Shown piece after piece: positions 13,501 to 23,594 of a stretch of 24,598 nucleotides of DNA; the stretch's first letter is position 1, and each line of letters opens with the position of its first letter. Under the pieces are notes generated by a model. It did no database searches, was not told where the DNA came from, and worked only from the letters and a program-made list of their open reading frames with translations. This stretch comes from Pelomyxa schiedti (lineage: Eukaryota; Evosea; Pelobiontida; Pelomyxidae), in contig JAHLWZ010000747.1 of the NCBI GenBank assembly GCA_020536535.1, positions 1 to 24,598 on the forward strand, given 5' to 3'. The translations under genes and the position numbers were made by a program.

Positions 13501-14507
13501 CACTGAAGTTTGCCATCAATTCTGCTGAGGCAATGTCATATTTGCACAAGAACAATGTTTTGTTCAGTGAGTGTTGTCTCTCCCCCCCTTTGCCTTCCTC
13601 CTCCTCCCGATTTGTTCCAATGACTTTCACAGGAGACCTGAAGTGCTCAAACATTCTTGTCATTTCAACGGCACTCAATGCACCAGTCAACTGCAAATTA
13701 ACCGGTAATATCCCGTTTAATGACACAACACCAACCAACACTGACCTTCTTTCAAGATTTTGGAACAGCGAGGAATGTTGAAAATGTTCATTTGGTGAAG
13801 AAATACACTTTGGGCATTGGGACACCGGCCTACATGGTATTTCTGGCAGTAAGTTCCGCACATTCATCGAGAAAATATTCTAGGCACCCGAAATTCTGTC
13901 CATAAAGCCTTACAATTTCAAGGTGTGTATTGGATAACTTTCATGCGGACTGAGTACTGGACTTCAATTAGGTTGATGTGTTCAGTTTCGGAATGTGCCT
14001 GTGGGAAATGTGGATGCGCGAGGAACTGTGGTCCGGAGTGCGTTTCTGGGACATTCCTTGCAAGGTACCACAATCTCTGTTATTCAATCACCCTTACGCA
14101 TCCATCAGATTGAACAAGGGATCAGACCACAATTCGACTCGGAATGCCCACAAGAATATTCGGAACTGACAAAGAAGTGCTGGGAACCAAACGCGGAAGA
14201 CAGGCCCGAGTTTCACGAAATCAGGGACACACTCACTCACATCCACAACAACTCCACAAAACAACAACTCCACACAACAACAAAACCCACAAAAGTGAAG
14301 CCGGAAGCTCCGGCAACAACAACAACCACAACAACCAAGAAAGGAGACACACACTCCCACACCAAACCACAACCTGACGCCAAGGCATTCAACGTCGCAA
14401 CAGGAAAAGACCAACAAAGGTTGCATCACCACTTGGCCAGGAAGCCCAAAACACCGTCCAATCACACACCACAATCTCACACAGACAAATCCCAGAACCA
14501 AACATAA
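10531..14507 (+). CDS. CUB/EGF receptor-like TKL kinase, copy 1 of 3
   Basis: Thirteen exons: 10531-10886, 10981-11340, 11385-11561, 11611-11854, 11899-12312, 12370-13127, 13172-13341, 13414-13566, 13633-13704, 13757-13836, 13884-13922, 13972-14064, 14109-14507. The model closes at 1104 aa. Order: signal peptide; poly-Ser spacer; N-terminal ectodomain with WFTCGHYVNSSDG; EGF-like module (about 239-275); linker domain; second Cys-rich EGF-like module (about 380-435); CUB domain (about 437-553, CRWFLDMSGFRIDFIRFTF to GFILEYEA); membrane helix (about 560-590) followed by KRRRR; MSP/PapD-like sandwich (about 640-760); kinase (about 765-1000); Thr/Asn/His-rich tail. Kinase residues: K785, RDLKCSN (878-884), DFG (902-904), APE (929-931). 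The HRD His is Phe and the first Gly of the loop is Ala, but catalytic Lys and Asp remain, so activity is expected. Ligand unknown. Confidence 0.88.
13477..13838 (+). repeat. Block identical between receptor copies 1 and 2
   Basis: These 362 bp (kinase exons 8-10 with introns 8 and 9 between them) read the same as 17404-17765 in copy 2, as far as I can compare by eye. Copy 3 has different intron sequences here. Identity across introns points to recent conversion or exchange rather than selection on protein. Confidence 0.85.
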
Positions 14508-14644
14508 CATGCATCATCACCCATGCCTTGTAGAATGTACACGATTCCAAAAGCGCACAACATCCATTCCCTAGTCATCAATCAAAATCCAAGGATTTCC
14601 ATTGAACTGATTTTGCTGAAAATCCAAGGGGGAACCAACTTGCA

Positions 14645-17600
14645 ATGGACAGGCTTCTGTTGCTGTTAGGGCACGTCATTCTGGCGATGATGATGATTCC
14701 CTCTCAGAGAGGTACACAGGCAGCAGAATGCGAGGGTCTCGACGTCTACGCGTACGTGCACTGGGACGGCGAGTGGTCGCTAGTCAAGGTTGTGGATTGT
14801 GGGGTTGTGCAGCCCGAGTTCGATGCTGACATGTCCGGTGCCTCGGCCCGCATGCCTGACATGGAAGCCAATATACCATACACATCTGGTCTGTGGACCT
14901 GGTGTGGCTCTGTGTTTATGTTGCCTCTTTTTTTCACCTCCACACTTAGGTATCCTCCTTCTGATGTTTCAGATGACATGCAGTGCTATTTCCGCACAGA
15001 TTGGAAACTACGGATCGCCGCTGCAAGTGAAACTGTGGGTGACCAGGATTTTTTCTGGTCAAGTGCGTCCGTTTCTGACTTGCCAGAGAGTGGGGAAGTA
15101 CCTCCTGTGGGTGAGATGATGCTGTTTGAGGTTGACATGTACTGCTGGGACAATTTTGTCAGCTCTGTTGCATTCCAATTTTGGTTTACGTGTGGGCACT
15201 ATGTCAACTCAACTGATGGCACATCCCCTCCTTACTTTGAAAATGTTCTTTTTGAGGAGTATTCCTTTGACCTAAGGTGGGCCTGTGAAGATTACCTGCC
15301 ATTCCAAACTAGTTTTCAGGTGGGACTGCCATCGAACAGGCTGCAGTAACTATTGTGATAAGCATGGAACTTGTGTGTACTACTGGGCACAATGCCAATG
15401 TGACGAAGGTTGGTCTGGAATCAACTGCCAAATTCAATGGAACTACAATCACACTCTGTGTCCTTCCCAAGCCTTGAATGTGACTTATTACCTCCCGTAT
15501 GTTTTTCGGCTCTTTTAAAGTGTGTCAAGTTTACACAGTCCTGGCATGTATGGCGACTCTGGAGCGATTGCAGAGCTGCTGGCAAGCGTCAGCCCAGGGC
15601 CCAACCGTGCCGGAGTGATAGAATGGGTCTTTCCCATTCATTGGAATACCAAAAAGCCTGCAGAGGATGATCCTCGTGTTATCACTGGTGTTAATGGCAG
15701 TGGTGTATTTCCTTCATTTTTGCCTCCTGGAATATACCGTATGAGGGTAGGTTCCTACAAAGTGGGTTGGGCAGCCCTCTTGGAAAATGTATAGCCTTAC
15801 GATTTACTTCTAATGAATCACACAACACAGTTTTATGTTCTCGACTATGACCAATGTGGGTACCCTGAGCAGGATGTTTTGTGTGGAGGTGGATCAACGA
15901 ACAACTGTTTCAACACAACAAGTAATGGGATCTGCGTAAATGAGAAGTGCTCGTGCAACGGAGGATACTATTGGTATGACTGCAGCAGAGGGTGCTCTGC
16001 ATGGGAGATAATTACAGACAAACAAGGGGTCATCACAAGTGATGCATTGGTCGTTGACCCAGAGGATGGCAAGATGATGCACTACCTGAACAACAATGTT
16101 TGCCGGTGGTTTTTGGACATGAGTGGTTTCAGGATTGACTCCATTCGCTTCACGTTCACTTTCATAGAGGTTTCAGACTGTATCTCGTTCTATTATTCTG
16201 ACAGCTCAGGGTCATATGGCGACATGTATGTCAAAGTTACACAGGTGAGAATGGATGTTTCTTCCGAATTGTATTGACCTTCGTGAAAAGAGTGGACATC
16301 GGCGTGATGTTGTAGAAATGCAAGCGACACATGTCATTGTCGAATTCGATCCTGACTACCAAAATAGTCTCCATGGCTTCATTTTGGAATACGAAGCAAT
16401 GCGGCGGCCAATCAAACCACTCGGAGTTGGGCTCGTCGGCCTCGTTTGTGCTATTGTCGCCATTCTTGGATTGACTGCAACAAGTGTCGCACTCTTCTTT
16501 TTGGTGAAGAGACGAAGGCGAATTGCCAGAGCGGCTCGCATGGCACCAGCTGAGAAGATGGAAAGAATGATGACAAAAGAGGAGATTCAATCCGCATTGG
16601 CCACAAGCACAAGGCAGGAGTCAGACCAGATGTTGGAGAAGATGGGACTTGGAATTGACAAAGACAAACTCACGTTTGGCCTGTCTGAGAGTGATGCATT
16701 CCCTGTTTCACAGAAGCTCGAGGACGAAGTCATCCTTGAGAACAGCAGTGACAAAAGCATCCACTTCCGTTTCAGCGTTCCTGATGTTCCTCACGTTTGT
16801 GAATTGAACGCAACACCGGGTGTGGGAATTCTGCCAGCACAGAAGGCGCTGAGAGTAAGAATTGAGTTCATGTTGAAATACACAACCCACTTTGAGCACC
16901 CTGTCAAAATCGAATTTCTGAGACATGGAGACCAAGTTGTTGCATCGACGTGGCTCTCGATACAAGTTGAGGGTGCTGTTTCTGAAAGCATCGATCCTGA
17001 TGAAGTCATGCTCAATCCAACTCCACTTGCTGCTGGTGGTTTTGGGTGAGTATCTTCTTTGACAGACTTCTCTCGTTTTCTTATCATGTTTTTGCAGGTC
17101 GGTGTTTGGAGGTGTTTATCGCTCTCAAATGGTTGCAGTGAAAATACCAAAGCACCAAGAAGTGTTTAAGGACGCGGAAATTGCCGAGTTTTCTGAAGAG
17201 TGTGAGATGATGAAGAGGATCCGACACCCGAACGTGGTGAACTTCATTGGTGCATCTCATGTTCCTGGTTTGTTTTTCCCCTCCCTGTGTCATTGGCACC
17301 ATTTATCATCATGCCGACGACTCACCCACACCAATTCCAGGAAAATTGTGCATCTGCATCGAGCTCGTCGAGAAAGGGAGCCTTGCCTCGTTCCTCGAAT
17401 CACCTGCTGAAATATCCTTCGCACTCACACTGAAGTTTGCCATCAATTCTGCTGAGGCAATGTCATATTTGCACAAGAACAATGTTTTGTTCAGTGAGTG
17501 TTGTCTCTCCCCCCCTTTGCCTTCCTCCTCCTCCCGATTTGTTCCAATGACTTTCACAGGAGACCTGAAGTGCTCAAACATTCTTGTCATTTCAACGGCA

Positions 17601-18456
17601 CTCAATGCACCAGTCAACTGCAAATTAACCGGTAATATCCCGTTTAATGACACAACACCAACCAACACTGACCTTCTTTCAAGATTTTGGAACAGCGAGG
17701 AATGTTGAAAATGTTCATTTGGTGAAGAAATACACTTTGGGCATTGGGACACCGGCCTACATGGTTTGTAATCGTTGCCAGTCATCAGGCACACTCACAC
17801 CACTCAATTCTAGGCACCGGAAATTCTGTCCATCAAGCCTTACAATTTCAAGGTGTGAGTGTACCTTTTTTCCTTCTAACTGGCTGACTGTCAATCAAAT
17901 CAGGTTGATGTGTTCAGTTTCGGAATGTGCCTCTGGGAAATGTGGATGCGTGACGAACTGTGGTCCGGAGTGCGTTTCTGGGACATTCCCCGCCAGGTAC
18001 CTGCACCCCCATTCTTTCTGTCAGTCAACCTTCAATCAGATTGAACAAGGGATCAGACCACAATTCGACTCGGAATGCCCACAAGAATATTCGGAACTGA
18101 CAAAGAAGTGCTGGGAACCAAATGCGGAAGACAGGCCCGAGTTTCACGAAATCAGAGACACACTCACTCACATCCACAACAACTCCACAAAAAAACAACT
18201 CCACACAACAACAAAAACCAAAAGTGTGAAGCCGGAAACTCCGGCAACAACAACCGCACTCACAACAACAACAGCCAAGGCAACCAAGAAAGGAGACACA
18301 CACTCCCACACCAAACCACAACCTGACGCCAAGGCATTCAACGTCGCAACAGGAAAAGACCAACAAAGGTTGCATCACCACTTGGCCAGGAAGCCCAAAA
18401 CACCGTCCAATCACACACCACAATCTCACACAGACAAATCCCAGAACCAAACATAA
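14645..18456 (+). CDS. CUB/EGF receptor-like TKL kinase, copy 2 of 3
   Basis: Thirteen exons at the same positions and phases as copy 1: 14645-14901, 14950-15276, 15320-15496, 15539-15788, 15831-16244, 16291-17045, 17098-17267, 17341-17493, 17560-17631, 17684-17763, 17814-17852, 17904-17996, 18040-18456, giving 1067 aa. The signal peptide is MDRLLLLLGHVILAMMMIP. It lacks the poly-Ser spacer of copy 1. Both EGF-like modules (for example HGTCVYYWAQCQCDEGWSG), the CUB domain, one membrane helix (about 517-547), the MSP/PapD-like domain and a full kinase domain are present, with K742, RDLKCSN from 835, DFG from 859 and APE from 886. It follows copy 1 after a gap of only 137 bp. Its kinase part is a mosaic, matching copy 3 in one stretch and copy 1 in the next. 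Confidence 0.88.
16682..17274 (+). repeat. Block identical between receptor copies 2 and 3
   Basis: About 593 bp read identically to 21760-22352 in copy 3, from the MSP-like domain through the whole 52-nt intron 6, exon 7 and the first bases of intron 7. Copy 1 differs at many positions. The identity ends abruptly inside intron 7. Confidence 0.9.
17898..18116 (+). repeat. Second block identical between copies 2 and 3
   Basis: The end of intron 11, exon 12, the whole 43-nt intron 12 and the start of exon 13 match 22960-23178 of copy 3. Copy 1 has a different intron 12. The block between this one and the first matches copy 1 instead, which gives the mosaic pattern. Confidence 0.85.
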
Positions 18457-18462
18457 AATAAA
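18457..18462 (+). terminator. Candidate poly(A) signal of receptor copy 2
   Basis: AATAAA starts immediately after the TAA stop codon. Only 64 bp separate this stop from that of the convergent minus-strand gene. Confidence 0.4.
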
Positions 18463-18520
18463 ATTGCCTGAATGCCTGTTTCAACCCCCTTTGCAACACC
18501 CTCAGGAATTCTTTTTTCTT

Positions 18521-19270
18521 TCAGAAAGTAATTACAAAGGTACCAACACCCGAGAGGCACTGCACAGACACATTCCCGTCACAAGCCACCTGTGCCGCGT
18601 CCACGGGCGTCGCCGACATTCCCACGTGCACTGCCTTGTCCTTCCACGCAGGGTGTGCGCCCATAAGTGCGGCCAAGTTCGCGGGGGTGCAGTGGCCCAG
18701 GTCCACCGAGGCCAGCGACTTGAGGGCCATCTGTATCGCCGAGTGCTGGTCGTCGGGCGTCCGGTCCAGCACCTCGATCACGTCGAGATCCGGGCCGTTG
18801 CCGTTGTTGGCGTCGGCCGTTGCGGGGATTCCGGCGTCTGCGGGGCACACCGTCACTGTCCACCAGGACATTCGGCGGTCGATGCCGGGCTCCTCCGCCG
18901 CGAGGACGGCGCAGAGGCCGGCCTCTGGGGACCAGGGGAGCGGAGGGACCGCCGGCGGGGAGGCGCTGGCGAGCACGCGGAGGTGCGGGGCCCGCGGCGG
19001 GGCGAGGGCGGGGTGGCACCGGAGCACGGCCAGGAGGTCCGCGGGCCCCAAGGAGCAGCAGGGGGAGGTGGAGGGGTGCCCGGTGAGGAGGAACCTGAGG
19101 GCGTGGCTGATGGCGCAGTGGAGGAAGCTCCCCGGGGAGCCCCCGCCCTGCCAGACCACACTAACCTGTGGCAACGCTATTGGGGGCATATCCACTTCCA
19201 CAGCAGGGGGCACATCCACGGGAACGATCGGAGGGGGTAACTGAAGCGTCGTTGCACATTTGCCATCCAT
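18521..19270 (-). CDS. GC-rich gene of unknown function, duplicated motif
   Basis: A single open frame of 249 codons on the minus strand, in DNA much richer in G+C than the flanking kinase genes. The start is set at the first ATG in frame (MDGKCATTLQLPPP). The first 40 residues are Pro-rich. Two stretches resemble each other: AISHALRFLL then SLGPADLLAVLRCHPAL (about 53-89), and AIQMALKSLA then CTPANLAALMGAHPAW (about 178-209). They share AIxxALxxL followed by xPA(D/N)LxAxxxxHPA, so the protein may be built from two copies of a helical unit. I recognise no family. No signal peptide or membrane span is seen. It runs opposite to, and converges on, receptor copy 2. It could be a noncoding GC island, but the long frame and internal repeat argue for coding. 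Confidence 0.5.
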   Translation of the reverse strand: MDGKCATTLQLPPPIVPVDVPPAVEVDMPPIALPQVSVVWQGGGSPGSFLHCAISHALRFLLTGHPSTSPCCSLGPADLLAVLRCHPALAPPRAPHLRVLASASPPAVPPLPWSPEAGLCAVLAAEEPGIDRRMSWWTVTVCPADAGIPATADANNGNGPDLDVIEVLDRTPDDQHSAIQMALKSLASVDLGHCTPANLAALMGAHPAWKDKAVHVGMSATPVDAAQVACDGNVSVQCLSGVGTFVITF

Positions 19271-19595
19271 AACAGTGTTCACCTTCAGCGAAGATCAGTT
19301 GACTGCTCTCCCATGATGAGGAACCGGCATCACACAAGCACTACGTAGTCCCGGGGGCAGTGCTAATGGTGATGATCATTCATTTGTCTGGCAAGGTGTT
19401 CTGATTTCCTTTTTTTTTTTTTTTGAATGCTGTGATTTCGGTTCCTGGGATTCCAATGTGATGTTGCTGATGTTACTTTAGGTGGTGTGCACATGTTGGT
19501 TCGGAAGCAGAAATCAAGCGTCTTCACCCTAACTAAGTTGCCCCCCACTTTGATTCTGGGTTATTTCCTCCTCCTACGCGGTGGTGTCCCGTCCA
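19271..19595. other. Intergenic stretch with a 15-nt T run
   Basis: It lies between the divergent starts of the GC-rich minus-strand gene and receptor copy 3, so it should hold both promoters. A T15 tract lies at 19410-19424. Nothing else is recognisable. Confidence 0.4.
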
Positions 19596-22500
19596 ATGTG
19601 TCCCATTATATGGCCACCGCCCTCGAGGCTGACGGTACATGTGCTTCTGTCCATGGTTATTATTGTGATGGCGACGACGATGATTCCGCAGTGCCTCGGT
19701 TATGGTGGAGGCAACACCACCAGCACAAGCGGGGAATGTGAGGGGGCCTTGACATGTACGCGTACATGTACTGGGGGAACCAGTGGGGGATATACAAGGT
19801 AGTCGACTGTGGTGCTGTGCAGCCAGAGTTCGACGCTGACATGTCCGGTTCCACCAACCACAGTCCTCACTTGGACCCAAATGTGGCTTACACGTTGGCT
19901 TGGTGGACCTGGTATATCTGCCCTTTTTTATTTGTTCTTTTGTTTCGTTTAATATCTTGGTTCTTTTGGTGAAACCAACCACCCTTTTTTACCCTCGGCC
20001 TTAGGTACCCTCCTTCTGATGTTACATATGACATGCAGTGCTATTTCAACACAAATTGGCAGCTTCGTATTGCTGCTGCGAGTTCCCCAGTGGACCCAAA
20101 AGCTATGCATTCAGTTGCTGCGATCTGGTACTTGCCAGAGAGTGGGGAAGTACCTCCCGCGGACGTGTCAACTCAGTTTGAGATTGACATGTACTGCTAT
20201 GAGAATTTTGTAAGCTCTGTTGCATTCCAGTTTTGGTTCACGTGTGGACACTATGTCAACTCAACTGATGGCACATCCCCTCCTTACTTTGAAAATGTTC
20301 TTTTTGAGGAGTATTCCTTTGATGTAAGGTTGGATTTGGCAATTATTTGTTTTTCAGGCACTAACCGCCCATCAGGTGGGACTGTTTCTCGCAGGGGTGC
20401 AATTCTTACTGCGATGCTCACGGAACTTGCTTATACTACTGGGGACAATGCTTGTGTGACGAAGGTTGGGCTGAACCAGGCTGCCAGATGCAATGGAACT
20501 ACAATCACACCATGTGTCCGTCTCAAACTCTGAACGTGACTTATGACGTTCCGTATGTTTTTTTGGCTGTTTTTAAAGTGTGTCTCATTTTTCCTAGTGC
20601 TGTCATGTATGGCTACACTTGGTGGCTTGCCGACCTCAAGGCATATACAGTTCCAGCAAGCAATGGTGCAGAGATAAGGGACTGGGTTTACGTCCTTACA
20701 TGGGCTCAGTGGACTAACAAACGTGACCCTCGTGTGAGCACTGGCATGAATTCCAGTGGTGTGTTTCCTACCTATTTGCCTCCTGGAACATACAGCATGG
20801 TCGTATCCTCCGTTGCTGGTGGTGGGTGGCTCATCAATGAAAATGTATGGGTTTTTTCTCAGACTTTCAGAGATTGATGCCAACCCAGTTTTATGTTCTT
20901 GATTATGACCAATGCGGGATTCCTGAAGAAGTTGTTCCATGTGGTGATGGATCAACAAACAACTGCGGTAACAAAACAGGAAACGGAATGTGCATAAACC
21001 AGGAATGCTGGTGCAACGGTGGATTCTATTGGTATGACTGCAGCAGAGGCTGCTCCTCCTGGGTGAAAATTACGGATAAGAAGGGGACCATCACAAGTGA
21101 CGCATTTATTTTTGATCCAGAAGATGGCCAGAAAATGCACTACATGAACAAAAATGTTTGCCGGTGGTTTTTGGACATTAGTGGATTCAGGATTGACTTC
21201 ATTCGCTTTACATTCACCTATGTAGATGTAGCTGACCTTATCTCGTTGTATTATTCTGACAGTTCAGGAGAGTTAGGTGACATGTATGGTCAGTGGTCAG
21301 GGGTATTCCTTGATCTCTTTTTGGAATTTTCTTGACTCCCCTTTTTTGTTTCTTGTTTTTGGGGTGAAAAGATATCTGCATCCGATCTCGATCCAATTGA
21401 AATGGACACAACACATGTCGTTCTTGAGTTTGATGCAGGCGCACAAAATTCTCTCCATGGCTTTATCGTAAACTATGAGGCAATGCAGAGCAAAATAACA
21501 CCAATCGGCATTGGCGTTGCTGTTGTTGTCTGTGGCATTGCTGGTGTCCTTGGAATGGCTGCAGCAAGTATTGGACTTTTCTTTTTGGTGAAGAGACAGA
21601 GGAGAATCACCAGAGAGGCTCGCATGGCACCGGCTGAGAAGATGGAAAGAATGATGACAAAAGAGGAGATTCAATCCGCATTGGACACCAACAAGGATTC
21701 TGGGCAAACGTTGGAGAAGATGGGACTTGGAGTTGACAAAGAAAAACTCACGTTTGGCTTGTCTGAGAGTGATGCATTCCCTGTTTCACAGAAGCTCGAG
21801 GACGAAGTCATCCTTGAGAACAGCAGTGACAAAAGCATCCACTTCCGTTTCAGCGTTCCTGATGTTCCTCACGTTTGTGAATTGAACGCAACACCGGGTG
21901 TGGGAATTCTGCCAGCACAGAAGGCGCTGAGAGTAAGAATTGAGTTCATGTTGAAATACACAACCCACTTTGAGCACCCTGTCAAAATCGAATTTCTGAG
22001 ACATGGAGACCAAGTTGTTGCATCGACGTGGCTCTCGATACAAGTTGAGGGTGCTGTTTCTGAAAGCATCGATCCTGATGAAGTCATGCTCAATCCAACT
22101 CCACTTGCTGCTGGTGGTTTTGGGTGAGTATCTTCTTTGACAGACTTCTCTCGTTTTCTTATCATGTTTTTGCAGGTCGGTGTTTGGAGGTGTTTATCGC
22201 TCTCAAATGGTTGCAGTGAAAATACCAAAGCACCAAGAAGTGTTTAAGGACGCGGAAATTGCCGAGTTTTCTGAAGAGTGTGAGATGATGAAGAGGATCC
22301 GACACCCGAACGTGGTGAACTTCATTGGTGCATCTCATGTTCCTGGTTTGTTGTTCTTTCTTTTTCCCTCCCTGTTTTGTTGGCTCAAATTCATCGTGCC
22401 GGCGGCTCACCCACATATCAATTCCAGGAAAATTGTGCATCTGCATCGAGCTCGTTGAGAAAGGGAGCCTTGCCTCGTTCCTCGAATCTTCTGCTGAAAT

Positions 22501-23527
22501 ATCCTTCGCACTCACACTGAAGTTTGCCATCAATTCTGCTGAGGCAATGTCATATTTGCACAAGAACAATGTTCTGTTCAGTAAGTACTTCCCAGCTCCC
22601 ATGAAACCACATCGACATGTTTCACATAGGAGACCTGAAGTGCTCGAACATTCTTGTCATTTCAACCGCGCTCGATGCTCCAGTCAACTGTAAATTAACC
22701 GGTGCTGCATTATCCATAGAAACCCGAGACTAACTTCGCGTGTAGATTTTGGAACAGCGAGGAATGTTGAAAATGTCGATTTGATGAAGAAATACACCTT
22801 GGGCATTGGGACACCAGCTTACATGGTTAGTACTCTGTGGAAAGGCACACTCACATCGCTCATTGAACAATTTTAGGCACCCGAAATTCTGTCTACCAGT
22901 CCATATAATTTCAAGGTGTGCATTCTTTCCTTCTAACCGGAATGCAGGTACTGACTATCAATCAGGTTGATGTGTTCAGTTTCGGAATGTGCCTCTGGGA
23001 AATGTGGATGCGTGACGAACTGTGGTCCGGAGTGCGTTTCTGGGACATTCCCCGCCAGGTACCTGCACCCCCATTCTTTCTGTCAGTCAACCTTCAATCA
23101 GATTGAACAAGGGATCAGACCACAATTCGACTCGGAATGCCCACAAGAATATTCGGAACTGACAAAGAAGTGCTGGGCACCAAACGCGGAAGACAGGCCC
23201 GAGTTTCACGAAATCAGGGACACACTCACTCACATCCACAACAACTCCACAAAAAAACAACTCCACACAACAACACAATCCACAAAAATGAACCCGGAAG
23301 CTCCGGCAACAACAACAGCCACAACAACCCAAACCAAGAAAGGAGGAACCGGGCCAGTAGCACCTAATGATGCCAAGTCATTCAACATTGCAAGTGGCAG
23401 AGACAAACGAAGGTTGAATCACCACTTGTCCAGGAAAATAAAAACCACTCCCAGTCACCACCACCACACACCAAACAGCTACAACACATCGACCAAGAAC
23501 CTCTACCACCACTCCAACAACATTTGA
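19596..23527 (+). CDS. CUB/EGF receptor-like TKL kinase, copy 3, frame break
   Basis: Thirteen exons: 19596-19911, 20005-20328, 20376-20552, 20598-20844, 20889-21302, 21372-22123, 22176-22345, 22428-22580, 22630-22701, 22746-22825, 22877-22915, 22966-23058, 23102-23527. The domain order is that of copies 1 and 2: signal peptide region (VHVLLSMVIIVMATTMIP), two EGF-like modules, CUB, membrane helix, MSP/PapD-like, kinase with FRDLKCSN, DFG and APE, then a Thr/Asn-rich tail with a different C-terminal end. Exon 1 is broken: a G5 run at 19742-19746, where copy 2 has fewer G, shifts the frame by two bases between the signal peptide and the ectodomain. Apart from that, all later exons are intact and the frame-compensated length would be about 1086 aa. 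So it is either a sequencing error in a G run, a recent lesion, or a gene starting at ATG 19754 without a signal peptide. Confidence 0.8.
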
Positions 23528-23594
23528 CAGAACTAACCATCACATTTGGTCTTGAAAAAAACCAGCGAAAGGACCCGGTACAGGGCAGTGGACA

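Noticed and set aside
13837-13850. Alternative acceptor TTTCTGGCAG just after exon 10 of receptor copy 1
   Set aside because: It would make an impossibly short intron; using the AG at 13883 gives the expected APE motif in frame.
14094-14510. Cys/Gly-rich minus-strand frame opposite the tail of receptor copy 1, repeated in copies 2 and 3
   Set aside because: Antisense of ACA/ACC-rich Thr, Asn and His codons; conserved only because the sense tails are paralogous.
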